Origin: Leishmania donovani
Taxonomy: Eukaryota; Euglenozoa; Kinetoplastea; Trypanosomatida; Trypanosomatidae
NCBI RefSeq assembly: GCF_000227135.1
Contig: NC_018229.1
Span: 95,534-128,723, forward strand
Direction: 5' to 3'
DNA: 33,190 nucleotides
Every line of letters begins with the position of its first letter. Position 1 is the first letter of the stretch. This document shows, one piece after another, positions 18,082 to 27,629 of the stretch. Made by a program: the position numbers and the translations under genes. The notes under the pieces were generated by a model. The model worked only from the letters and a program-made list of their open reading frames with translations, did no database searches and was not told where the DNA came from.

Positions 18082-21000
18082 TCACGGCGAGCGTAGCGCG
18101 TCACGGAGGGTTGTCAGTTGCATGCCAGCGAACAGCTCCCACTCCTTCATAGTTCTACGTAAGGGATAGAGCGGCGGCGAGCTCTCCGGCGGCGTAGATG
18201 AGTGGTTCCTCGCAGCCGTGGCGCCAAACAGCGTACCCGCATCGCGGTGGGCCATCACCAAAGCCCAGAACTTGTCCTGCGTGAACGTGCGCGCATCGTT
18301 CAGCTCCGACGGCACGCCAGCGGCCGCCTCGTCGACTGTGCATGGTCCATCATCTCTCGCGGAAGATGACGTCGGCGCTGTCGCAGGCGGGGAGCTGGAC
18401 AGCTCCTCCTCGCCGGTGCCTACGGCCACCGGCTCCGTCAGCCCAAAGATGTTCCACCCTCGCGTCCAGAGCGCTTGCGTCATGTACACATCCTCGAGGT
18501 CGCTGTCCATAAACTGCAGAGAGGGATCAAGTTCGACGGCCTCGGGCACACGTGCGTGCGCAGCCGTCGCTGCCTGCCCTTGGCGATGGAGGCGGCGCTC
18601 TGCGAGCTGCTCCGAGAGGCTGCGCGCTCCAGTACGCAGCTGGTGCTCCGTATCGAACTCGAAGAAGGCCTCCGCAGGGCCGAACAGGAGATCGGACGAC
18701 GCAACAGCCTGGAGCACGTACGGCGTCGGTTCAACGGGGGTCGACGCCGCGTCCTTCGGTGACCGCGGCGAGTTCAGCTGCGGCTCTTCGGTGCCATCAG
18801 CGGTTTGCGCGGCAAGCAACGAAGCAGTCGCCACCCCGTGAACCTTGCCCACGTTCGCCGGGGACGTAAACCAGGCATCCTCTTCTCGTAGCGAGCGCGG
18901 ATCGGTCGCGTGCCATTCTTGGTGGGCGCTGTCACCACTGCCCAACGTGCCTCCGCCGGCACCCGTGAGCCACGTCCCCTCCATCGGCTCCAGGTAGCGC
19001 ATGTCCGCCAAGCACACGCTCGAGCGCGGCACCACCTCCGCCTCCACAAAGCCCCTCTTTGTGCTGCACTTCGCTGCCGCCGCCGCCCCGGCGGCGGCAG
19101 ACGCCTTCGTGCCCGGGGTCGCCTTCAGCACTGTCGCTGCCATGGTGGCGTGTACGAGGCGGTTCAGCTGCTGCCGCACGGCTCTCCTGTGCCTCTTCAG
19201 CCAACAGTACTCGAAGGAGCGCTTCAGCAGTGCCTTGTCGGCAGCCGAGTAGTACGGTGCCTCGGACGTCGCCTCCCCACAGAGTCGCTCGGCAGCAGCG
19301 CCTGAGTCGCTGGAGGGCACCCACTTAATCATCGGCTCTGATTGCGGCATGTGAGCGACCGGCTGCTCCGGCATCGGCGGCCGCTTCTCGGCCAGGAACA
19401 GCAGCTCGTATACCTCAGAGGCTGTGAGGCTGGCAGACAGGACAGCCTGTGGCGTGCTGTTCGTCGTAGGGCTCTTGCCACCGCGCAGACTCACGACGCG
19501 TTGCTCACGCGGGGACGCTGCCGCGGCAGCGGCACCTTCAGAGCGCCTCACAGGGTCCACCTGGACAGTATTCAAGTCCGCCTGCATCAGAGTCGGCAGC
19601 CCGTTGCCGAGAACGCCACTCACGGCATCGCTGGTGAACAGCAGACGCAGTGCAGAGGGCGCGGTCGCTGGTGGCGGTGAATCCGGAGAAGCGGCGAGCT
19701 GGCGCCCATCTGCCAGAGTTTCTACCATTGTGGGCCACAGCCAGCTCGGCGTCACCAGCCACAGCACAAGCTCCGCTTCCTTCCGCGCCGCGATCAGCCA
19801 CGACGACACTTCCGCCGGTAGCGCGGCCAAAAGGCGCCTGCCCATCTTGTCGGGAGGTGGCGCGGTGGTGACGACGTCCATGTCGTCGCCTGTCGCGTCC
19901 TCGCCGTTGCGCTGTCGCGACGCTGTCGCCAACGACAGCCGCAGGAACGGTTCCGTGTCCCACATCTTTGCGACGGAGGCCGCGAGCGCCGTCCATGCCA
20001 CGCGTGGTGTCGGACGGCTACTCAGTACAGCACGATCCCGGGTTGGGGTGCGCAGGTACAGCAGGCGAAGTGTCAGGTCCCAGTTCGGGAGAGCCAGAGA
20101 GCCGGTGCGCAGGAAGAACACGTACGACTCGCCCCGATAGAGCTGCAGCGTGGCGTAGTGCCCCACGTACGGAAAGGCAAAGTACCTCTCCAGTGCCGCC
20201 GCGGCGCCATCGCCATGCAGCAGATCCGCATGAGCCGCGGACGCGGCGTCGAGCTGTGTCAGGGGCACCACCACGCGGCGGCGGCGCAGGTTGTCCTTCC
20301 AGCGAAATCCGTAGCTGGCGTCGTCCCAGCCACTGGCAAAGTCGGGGGGCTCGCAGGTGATTCGGCTGTAGCGTCGCGTGTGCGGAAGGCCGGCTCGGTC
20401 TTCTGCGCGAAGGGGAAAGGTCACGTCGGAAGGCTTTGAGAAATCAAGCTCCGCCGCCGAGGAGACACCGCTCACGGTAACCACATCAATCGTCCCGACC
20501 GTCACCGCGACGCCGCGGTGGGCTTGGCGGAAAAGCGACTCCACCGTCATGGCGCAACGCACGGCTGTAAGCCGCAACTCATGGAAGCCGTCGTCCCTTC
20601 CCTCCAGCGGCGAGTTCGAGGCGGGCTTCTGGGCCTGCGACGAAGTCGGCACGGCCGACGCTCGACGACGGATTGTGCCCACCATTTCAGCCGTGATATC
20701 GGTGAGCGTGAAAGGAACGGCAACGAAGATGCTGCCCTCCTGCCCGTAGCCGCGACGTGCCGCGTGAGAGACGTCGTAGAACGTACGCGAGCGTTGGATG
20801 TACGTCGCGTAGCCGTCATCGTTCATCGCCTTCTCCGTTTCGGCAGCCATGCGGTGGAGGCTGCGGCTTCCCTGCATGTTATAATAAGATGAGATGACGC
20901 GCAGTGGCGTGAGCTCCACCTCGGCCTGCGTGGGGACCAGGTACCGCTCCACGTACGTCTCCTGCTCCGCCGTGATCGCCTCAGGCTCATCCAAAACCCA

Positions 21001-21579
21001 GTTGACGGAGAGGTGACCACCTGCCTGATCGCCGTCGCCGTACAGCCCATGCAGCAGCTCCACCCCGGGAAGCTGCAGACCAGCGACTCTGGTTCCCGCA
21101 CCTCTCTGTGAGTTCTCGCCACTGTCCGTGAGGCCTGCTGCTGCAGCGATGCCCGCCAGAAGTGCGTCATGCGTGTGATTCACCCGCACGCCACGGTGCT
21201 CGGCGTAGATGCGCAGCAGCCGGACCAACTCCTCCAAGCTTTCCGTGTACGGAGCTGCCTCTCGATCGCCGCCCAACGGCGGAGCGTCGCCGTCAGCGCC
21301 GGCGCCAGGCACCAGCGACACAGTAGGGTTGCCTGGCGTTGAAGGGTGCTGCGTCGCCTTGCCGCCGACCTTCGCGCCTTCGCCTCCGTCGCGCATAGTC
21401 CTCCACACGACCACCCCGGAGAGCAGGACAAGGGCGCCGACAGAGAGGACTAGACAGAGAAGCGTGCGGTGGGCTGAGCGAGCGGTGCGAGACCGCCGAC
21501 TCGGCAGCAGTCTCGGCCGCATTGCGCCGGTCCTGCGGATGGGGATTCTGGGGACAGGGTGCCCGATGGCTATGCTCAC
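18082..21579 (-). CDS. Divergent GT60-like protein lacking the DSH motif (possible inactive glycosyltransferase)
   Basis: An 1165-residue type II membrane protein with a short basic leader and an anchor at about 39-58. It parallels the neighbour at 13681-16725 in four blocks in the same order: IFVAV (284-288) with CAMTVESLFRQAHRGVAVTVG (342-362) for the neighbour's FVSVASYRD..LFRTA..YVGV; YVGHYATLQLYRGESY (471-486) for AYGRYMTMLLYRGEDV; SSDLLFGPAEAFFEFD (961-976) for GGFLMSFGTIFRDVPFD; and DLEDVYMTQALWTRGWNIFG (1027-1046) for GEEVLYSTRLWTHGYNIYS. Where the neighbour has DSH this protein has RTG (491-493), and the YRD of the first block is absent. Long low-complexity inserts (about 555-580, 625-710, 820-840, 925-955, 1055-1085) enlarge it. 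The frame is intact, so it is not an obvious pseudogene. The role is unknown; it may be a non-catalytic partner or a changed enzyme. Confidence 0.75.
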   Translation of the reverse strand: MSIAIGHPVPRIPIRRTGAMRPRLLPSRRSRTARSAHRTLLCLVLSVGALVLLSGVVVWRTMRDGGEGAKVGGKATQHPSTPGNPTVSLVPGAGADGDAPPLGGDREAAPYTESLEELVRLLRIYAEHRGVRVNHTHDALLAGIAAAAGLTDSGENSQRGAGTRVAGLQLPGVELLHGLYGDGDQAGGHLSVNWVLDEPEAITAEQETYVERYLVPTQAEVELTPLRVISSYYNMQGSRSLHRMAAETEKAMNDDGYATYIQRSRTFYDVSHAARRGYGQEGSIFVAVPFTLTDITAEMVGTIRRRASAVPTSSQAQKPASNSPLEGRDDGFHELRLTAVRCAMTVESLFRQAHRGVAVTVGTIDVVTVSGVSSAAELDFSKPSDVTFPLRAEDRAGLPHTRRYSRITCEPPDFASGWDDASYGFRWKDNLRRRRVVVPLTQLDAASAAHADLLHGDGAAAALERYFAFPYVGHYATLQLYRGESYVFFLRTGSLALPNWDLTLRLLYLRTPTRDRAVLSSRPTPRVAWTALAASVAKMWDTEPFLRLSLATASRQRNGEDATGDDMDVVTTAPPPDKMGRRLLAALPAEVSSWLIAARKEAELVLWLVTPSWLWPTMVETLADGRQLAASPDSPPPATAPSALRLLFTSDAVSGVLGNGLPTLMQADLNTVQVDPVRRSEGAAAAAASPREQRVVSLRGGKSPTTNSTPQAVLSASLTASEVYELLFLAEKRPPMPEQPVAHMPQSEPMIKWVPSSDSGAAAERLCGEATSEAPYYSAADKALLKRSFEYCWLKRHRRAVRQQLNRLVHATMAATVLKATPGTKASAAAGAAAAAKCSTKRGFVEAEVVPRSSVCLADMRYLEPMEGTWLTGAGGGTLGSGDSAHQEWHATDPRSLREEDAWFTSPANVGKVHGVATASLLAAQTADGTEEPQLNSPRSPKDAASTPVEPTPYVLQAVASSDLLFGPAEAFFEFDTEHQLRTGARSLSEQLAERRLHRQGQAATAAHARVPEAVELDPSLQFMDSDLEDVYMTQALWTRGWNIFGLTEPVAVGTGEEELSSSPPATAPTSSSARDDGPCTVDEAAAGVPSELNDARTFTQDKFWALVMAHRDAGTLFGATAARNHSSTPPESSPPLYPLRRTMKEWELFAGMQLTTLRDALRSP

Positions 21580-21672
21580 TGGCTGGACGGCTCTCCGCGT
21601 CGGCGCGTGCGAGTGCTCGACTGTGCGTCAGCCGGAGGAGCGCAGTGAGGGGGTTCTGAGCGCGCCCGCGCG

Positions 21673-21722
21673 CTCGCACGTACGCGCGCCAGCGAGATGA
21701 AAACAGAAAATAAAAGGAAGAT
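21673..21722 (-). promoter_or_regulatory. Putative spliced-leader acceptor for the divergent GT60-like gene
   Basis: A T-rich pyrimidine tract on the minus strand (about 21694-21722) is followed by the first AG at 21674-21673, 93 nt before the ATG at 21579. Confidence 0.45.
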
Positions 21723-23011
21723 CAAGTTTACACGGTGCTCCGTCCAAACCTGCGGAGTCCGCCACGCACACACAATGCACGCGAGAAAGAAAGGCGGATG
21801 GAGTGTGTGGGGAAGCGCAGGAGGGGAGGCTGATGCAAGCGTGTGTCCAGTCACGTGCGTGACGTGTGCGTAACAGCAGCAGTGTGGGTGTGGGTGTGGG
21901 TGCTGGTGGCGTGCCATCACCGCCTCTGAGAAGGAAGGTTGCAAGAGAACAACAAGATTGAAAGACGCCACGGCGAAACGTAGCAGCGAAGCCGAGAGAG
22001 GAGCGAAGGCTGTGCGAGAGCGGAGACGCATGCGCGCGCATCGGCATGCAAAGTCCCGTCACCGCGGCCATCGCGTGTTGGACGCAGTGGTGCAGAGGCG
22101 CACAACAGGAGAGGGAAGAGAAGAGGGCAAAGACGATGATGGTAAGCCGTGCATTCAATCGCCCGCTCACGCACGGCCCACGTCCGCGAGCATCGGCCAT
22201 CGCCGCCACTACCGCGTCGGCTCCTTCGTGTATATATTTCGTTGTCTTTGGATCAGCGCAACCGTGCGCGCGTCAGTTCGCGAGACTGTGGAAGAGGAGG
22301 GGAGGAGGTCAGGATGGAGTGCGACACACACGCACACACACCGTCGGCTACTGCCTTGCACGCACGTCATCGAAACCTTTACGCGCACAGGTGCGCCGCA
22401 GCAACAAACGCGCTTATTCATGACGGCGCTTACACCCGCAACCGCGATTTTCCCTCCCCGTCCTGATCTGCATGTCGTCTCGACCTTTTCCGGCGCATGC
22501 CTGCGGGTGCGCAGCAGGGGGGGGGGCGGGCGCATCCGCAGGCGCAAGGCGAGCAGCAGCCATACACACACACACACCAGCAACAAAAAAAAACGGAAAA
22601 AGAAGAGGCAGCGAGCAAGGGTGTCGCCCATGAGGAGCAGCGACACGCGGGTGTGTGTCTGGTCTGGCCTGCTTCGCCCTCCTTTGCGTGAAAGGCGAGC
22701 ACCAGCGAAACAACGGTGCCACGTCCCGCCACGCCAACGAGATCTGGTTGCGTGTGCGTGTGTGTATGTGTGTGTGTGCTTCCCCACCAACGGACAGCCT
22801 TCCTCTTCCAGGAAAGCGCAGCAGGCACACACGCAGAAAAAAAAACGCGCGGCGCGGCGGAGACGCGCTCAGCGGCATCCATGTCGCACAAACCACACCG
22901 GCCATCAAGATAGAGCAAAGAACGAGAAAAGCGCGCGCGAGAGAGAAAAAGGAGGATGTCAAATCACCTCAACGAGATCGGAGCGCACACGCACACACAC
23001 ACTCGCGCACG
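21723..23011. other. Non-coding interval (3' UTR of Rab6-like gene and 5' flank of the divergent GT60-like gene)
   Basis: About 1.3 kb with GTGGGT repeats (about 21885-21905), CA tracts (22322-22342, 22562-22578, 22986-23001) and purine-rich stretches. A 386-codon plus-strand frame at 21958-23118 is Arg/Thr/His repetitive, lies antisense to the transcription unit and is not credible as a gene. Confidence 0.6.
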
Positions 23012-23836
23012 TCAGCAGCAAGCGCCACCGCGACCGCCCTGCGCATTGGAGCTGGCACCGTCCGCCTCGCCAGCGCCCCCGGTGCCGTTCGAGGCCACCT
23101 GCATCGCGGATGGAGTGATCAAGAATGGTGACCGGACTACGCCACCAAATTGGCCAGCGCTGATGCCGGGCGCTGCTGCGCCACTGCCACTCGCACCCGC
23201 TGCGCCAACGCCGCCAGCAGACGACGGCGTCGCCCCATTAACACCGGCACCGCCACCCGTGGAAGCCGGTGCCGGCAGCGCGGCAGCGACCTGCCGAAAC
23301 ATGTGCTTGATGTTTGTGCCGTGCTTGGCGCTCACCTCCATGAAGAGCACGTTGCACTCGAACGCCTTCTTCATTGCCTCCTCGGCGCTCACCTCACGCC
23401 GCTCCGAGGCTTGATCGACCTTGTTGCCGACGAGCATGATGACGACATCATCGCCGCTCTCTGAGCGCACCTCGTCAATCCACTTGAAGGCGCTGAAGAA
23501 CGTGGGACGGGAAGTGATGTCGTAAACCACCACGGTCGCGGCACTGTTGCGGATGTAGCTGGGGATCAGCGAGTGGAAGCGCTCCTGCCCCGCCGTGTCC
23601 CACAAGTGCAGCCGGACGTCGCGATCATCTTCCAGGTGAACTGTTTTGGAGAAGAAGTCGATGCCGATCGTTGGCTGATACTGTTGGTCAAAAGTGTCGT
23701 ACATGAAGCGGGTGATAATGCTCGTCTTGCCAACGGATTGGTCGCCAAGAAGGACCAGCTTGTGCTTCTGCATGGATGACGAGGAAGCCGACACACCAGT
23801 GGCCTTGTTCGGTGCGCCGGTGCCGGCTGAGTTCAT
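23012..23836 (-). CDS. RAB6: Rab6-like small GTPase with extended C-terminal tail
   Basis: A Ras-superfamily GTPase of the Rab6 type, which controls retrograde traffic at and through the Golgi. GTP-binding motifs are complete: P-loop GDQSVGKTS (31-39), effector Thr in YQPTIGIDF (53-61), WDTAGQE (79-85), NKVD (138-141) and EVSAK (167-171). The core KLVLLGDQSVGKTSIITRFM and the YQPTIGIDF switch match Rab6 closely. The protein ends in ACC, a dual-cysteine geranylgeranylation site rather than the CxC common in Rab6. About 85 Gly/Ala/Ser-rich residues (188-270) separate the GTPase fold from the cysteines, making it 274 residues instead of about 210. Start 23836 is the first ATG after the predicted acceptor. 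It sits in the same directional unit as five glycosyltransferase-type genes. Confidence 0.93.
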   Translation of the reverse strand: MNSAGTGAPNKATGVSASSSSMQKHKLVLLGDQSVGKTSIITRFMYDTFDQQYQPTIGIDFFSKTVHLEDDRDVRLHLWDTAGQERFHSLIPSYIRNSAATVVVYDITSRPTFFSAFKWIDEVRSESGDDVVIMLVGNKVDQASERREVSAEEAMKKAFECNVLFMEVSAKHGTNIKHMFRQVAAALPAPASTGGGAGVNGATPSSAGGVGAAGASGSGAAAPGISAGQFGGVVRSPFLITPSAMQVASNGTGGAGEADGASSNAQGGRGGACC

Positions 23837-24251
23837 GCTGCTCGCTGTATTTTGCTGCTATCGGGTAGATGATGTCGTGGGTGCGTTGGCGTGCGCGCGC
23901 CGTTGGGCGACGAGCCGGGTAATAGGCGCTGCGCGTGCGCGCGTCGTCTCCTTCGGCCGTGTTTCGTTTTCTGTGGTTCTCCCTGCCAACGGTGAAGGGC
24001 GCACTCCGTCGCACACGAACACACACACACACACGCTTCGATGCGGATGCTGGCGCCCGCTGCAGCGACGGATTCACGGCAGAGACGATGACGCGCAACA
24101 CGAGGCGGACAGCAACGAGAGAAAGCGCGAAGGAAGACGGTGAACGGTTGTTCGGTGTTTACATGCGTCGATGTGGCGCCGTGCGCGGACCAACTTCGTT
24201 TCTCGACGGTGCCGTGCCAGCGATAAGCCGGGTCCTACTTCCTTTTCTTTA

Positions 24252-24297
24252 CTGAGGGAAGTACGCGAGAGAAAGAGAAAGGGAGAGAGAGAGAGAC
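24252..24297 (-). promoter_or_regulatory. Putative spliced-leader acceptor for the Rab6-like gene
   Basis: A minus-strand CT-repeat tract of about 40 nt (24257-24297) ends in CCCTCAG, AG at 24253-24252. This gives a 415-nt 5' UTR. The tract is one of the strongest in the window. Confidence 0.55.
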
Positions 24298-25356
24298 ACT
24301 CCCGTGTGCGTATGTGCGCGCTCGGTGGCGTGCGTGATGGCAGATGTTGCGCAAGCTTGCAGGCAGCGAAGTCGATTTGAAAACGAAAAGAGGTTGAGAG
24401 CATCGCAGAGGGCGGTGGACGGGAGTAGAGAGGTGCGACGAGACGTCGCAGTCCTATGTAGCTGTGATGCTGCCATCAAGCCCACGTCTCATACGCGATG
24501 AGGCGCACCCAGTGCCTCCGATGGCGTACTCGGGCTTGTTCACACTGCGCACGCGCACAACGCCGTCACGCGTGCCTATTCCTTCTCCTCCCAAGCGCAC
24601 ACGCCCGCATGCACGCACGCGCACGCACGCCTAGAAGCACTACTTTGTTTCGTCATATTCTTTTTTTTTGGGGGGTTAGGGGGGCTTTACGTTGATTTTG
24701 GTGCCAAACCACGTCAGCGCTCAGAAACCCGCCCGACGACACCATCGTCGGGTAATGCGTGCGCGCCATGCATGCAGGCATCGAGAGCGGTGGGAGGGAG
24801 AGCCCGCTACGACGGCGGCAGAGAGAGGCAGCACCGAGAACCTTAAATGCCTGCGCAGCAGGAGACTCGCGCCGCGCATCACCACGTCCCCATGTGCGTG
24901 TGCGTGTGTGTGTGTACTTTTTGGTTTTTCGCTTCTTGCCCGTTAGCTCTTTCTTAGTCCAGCACCACCACCATCACCCTTCCCTGTCGATCTGTGCAAG
25001 CTCACTGCCTCTCGGCTTCTCTTGCATTGCCAAAAAAAAAAACACAGACCACACACATCACGGCCATCACCGCCACCACCCTCCCTCTTCCCCACAGCAG
25101 CTCAAGCTATTCGGTGCGTCTTTCAGATGGCACAATCTGCGCGTGTGCGAAGATGATGAGGGAGGAGGTGCCGACGGTCGGGAGGGCTCGGTGTGCACGC
25201 ACGACAAAAAAAAGAAAGGCAAGCACGCATGTGCACACGTAGCACAAGGCATGCCGCGCCATAGAGAGAGAGTTACAGACAGAGACAGAGGGAGACCGCC
25301 TACAGCCCTCCGCTTACTGAAGCCCTCCCCCCGCCCGCTCCTCCCTCTTGTGTGGC
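24298..25356. other. Non-coding interval between the small membrane protein gene and the Rab6-like acceptor
   Basis: About 1.06 kb, the 3' UTR side of the gene at 25357. It contains a T9-G6 block (24661-24676), a TG tract near 24898-24914 and an A-run near 25031-25041. No RNA gene or coding signal was recognised. Confidence 0.6.
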
Positions 25357-25851
25357 CTACAGTGACTGCCGCTTGCCCATGTCCTCCCGCTGCCACCGCT
25401 CCACGTTTTGGCGAAAGTCAACAACGAATTCGTCGAACTCGTGCCGCCGCGCGTCCTTCTTCATCATCACGCTCTCGTACAAGTGCGTCTTGCACGCGAA
25501 CACTTCGAGTACGAGTCCGAGGGAAAAGCCTACGAGAAAGATGCCAAACATGCGGGCCGGGAACGGCAGTTGGGTGCGGTACGAGCGGAAGAATCGGCTC
25601 GACACTGTGCCGTCGCGCAAGAACGGGTCCCGCGTCTTCGACGCGTTTCGGTACACTCGCTCTATGGCACTGCGAGATGACAAGCCCGAGGCAGCAGCAG
25701 CAGCAGCAGCACAACCAGCCGAGGTTGCACCGTCGGTGCCGGCGCTGCTCGCAGCCGCCGAAGACAACCTTGAAGAGAGCCGGAGCGCGTGCTTCAGCGC
25801 TCTGCGGCCATCGCGCATTCCACTCATGGATGCTGCGAGACACAGCCGCAT
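25357..25851 (-). CDS. Small single-pass membrane protein, probably mitochondrial; function not assigned
   Basis: A 164-residue conserved-looking protein. The first 60 residues are rich in Ala, Ser and Arg with almost no acid (residues 9-36), resembling a mitochondrial targeting sequence. An Ala run (48-54) is encoded by a GCT-type repeat. One transmembrane segment lies at about 101-119, preceded by a basic aromatic stretch (RFFRSYRTQLPFPAR). After it comes an amphipathic charged tail. The order G-x(n)-E, K-T-H-L-Y-E, K-K-x-x-R-R resembles the short complex III assembly factor SMIM4/UQCC5, but this is a weak pattern match and should be treated as a lead only. Start 25851 lies 72 nt after the putative acceptor; Met9 and Met12 are equally possible and give a cleaner presequence. 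Confidence 0.65.
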   Translation of the reverse strand: MRLCLAASMSGMRDGRRALKHALRLSSRLSSAAASSAGTDGATSAGCAAAAAAASGLSSRSAIERVYRNASKTRDPFLRDGTVSSRFFRSYRTQLPFPARMFGIFLVGFSLGLVLEVFACKTHLYESVMMKKDARRHEFDEFVVDFRQNVERWQREDMGKRQSL

Positions 25852-25923
25852 CTCAGCACCTTAGCCACTAGCCACGCCACCTATATAAAGGCGCTCCCGC
25901 TGCGCCTCGAATGCACAGCTCGG

Positions 25924-25960
25924 CTGAGGCCGATGAGCGAGACAAGGAGGAGTGCGGAAC
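25924..25960 (-). promoter_or_regulatory. Putative spliced-leader acceptor for the small membrane protein gene
   Basis: A minus-strand C/T-rich stretch ends in GCCTCAG with AG at 25925-25924. The predicted 5' UTR is 72 nt to the ATG at 25851. Confidence 0.4.
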
Positions 25961-27629
25961 TGAAGCCCAATCTCGCTAGCACTTGCTGTAAAGCGTGTGT
26001 GGCGTGCTCGCAAGAGACGCCGCTACCTTGAAGTCGCCTTGCTTGCACAGATACGTGGAGAGACTGGATGTGTGTCAGCGGTTGCACAGCTGGCTGGGCG
26101 TGAGTAAGAGCCTCCTCACGAACCCAAAGGCAGGCGCAGAGAGGCAGTGCAGCTTCGCGCACCGGCCAGACGCGAAGGATCTCTGCGCCGCTACAACCGA
26201 GCGTGCGCAGATGTATGCTTGGTGGTGGGTGGTGGTGATGTCAGCGACCACCACAGCATCAACGCCGAAGCACCGACGGCAACCGAGAGGAGAACAACCG
26301 TGGTGTAGCAACGGGAAGAAGCGATGGGCCGAACGGAAGCGGGCGTCGCGCATGGTGAGGCAAGTAGAAGGATACCAAGAGACAGGGACAGAGGAGGAGG
26401 CGCAGGAGGGGTGAGAATAGGGCGGACGACAAGCAGAAAGCGGTGATCTCTTTTCGTCGCGGCGGTGGAAGCAGTTCTTCTCCTGGCGTCCTCGACGCCA
26501 GCCATCAAGACCGTGCGTGTGTGTGTGTGTGTATGTGTGTGTGTAACAGTCTTGCTCGCAGACAGTGGTGTGCCCCAACGCGCACGTAGGGCAGCGTCAC
26601 ACGTGGCAGCGGCGGAGCCGCGGCCACCCACGAAGAGCACGCAGCTTAGACACCGTGGTTGAGCTCAAGAGAAACGTGGCGCGAAAGAGGCGCGTTCAGC
26701 GACGAGCGTACCTCATGAGAGGAAGGGGCAAAAGAAAAGAAGGCGTCCGCGACGTGCACATGAAGCTGGGCCCATCCGAGCCACCACCACCACCGCCGCC
26801 GCCGCCCCCCTCCTCCTCCTCCTCCTCCCTCTCACGCCCGCCCTCACTGTCGCCGCCTCAGGACGGGCGCGACCATGCATGAACGTGTTCGGCACACGTG
26901 TGTCCACACCGCGCTCACGCGAGTGCTGCCAACCGACTCGCGTTTATTTTTGATCGGTTTTACAGCGCAACACAAGACGCCGTACAGGCAGATAGGGGGA
27001 AGGGGGCGATGTCACGCGCCCCGGAGAAGAGCGGGACGTGCAGCACGTGAGTACGTACAGCAGCTCGTCGAGAGTGGTAAGGGATGAAGGGCAGGGGGGA
27101 GGCGAGCAAGAGGTCACAGCTGGCACGAAAAAAAAAGGAGCGTCCGACACCCTTCACACGCGCCATCACCACCACCCCTCCTTCCCTCCACCATCCCTCA
27201 GGTTGTAGTCGAGGCGCAGGCTGCACCGCGGCTACGAAGGCTGCCTCACCGTTCGCATCCTCCTCTTCTCCGCTGGCAAGGCCTGCCCTGACCCTCTCTG
27301 TGGGCACTCCTCGCCCCATCCCGCTCCGTGTTGCCAGTCCACCCCTCGTAGAGAGAGGTTTGGGTTGGGTTGTAGTAAGCTGAGAGGTAGTCGCCCCCAC
27401 ACCACCCACCCACACATCCCACGCCCCCTCGCTCAGCTCGCCCATGCGTTGCGGTCGCTGTGGGATGGGCGCGCGCCTGGGGTGCTTGCGAAGCCACACA
27501 TCGCTCCGCCCTCTGGGTGGGGGCGCCAAGCCGTGGGAACGCTCACACACGCCGCCACGCAGAACCGCCAGGGGACTGCTTGCTGTACCGGCCTTTGTTT
27601 TCCTTCGTGGGATGTCCTCGCGCGTTCCT
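25961..27629. other. Non-coding interval (3' UTR of the SRP9-like gene and 5' flank of the small membrane protein)
   Basis: About 1.7 kb with a TG tract (26513-26544), a CCACCG/CCTCCT block (about 26778-26830) and an A-run near 27128. A 260-codon minus-strand frame (26960-27742) overlaps the end of the SRP9-like gene in another frame. It is Arg/Gly/Pro/Thr-rich without domains and is not taken as a gene. Confidence 0.55.

Noticed and set aside
21958..23118. 386-codon plus-strand frame
   Set aside because: It is antisense to the directional gene array, overlaps the end of the Rab6-like gene and is built of Arg/Thr/His repeats.
24759..25871. 370-codon plus-strand frame
   Set aside because: It is antisense over the small membrane protein gene, low in complexity and shows no domain.
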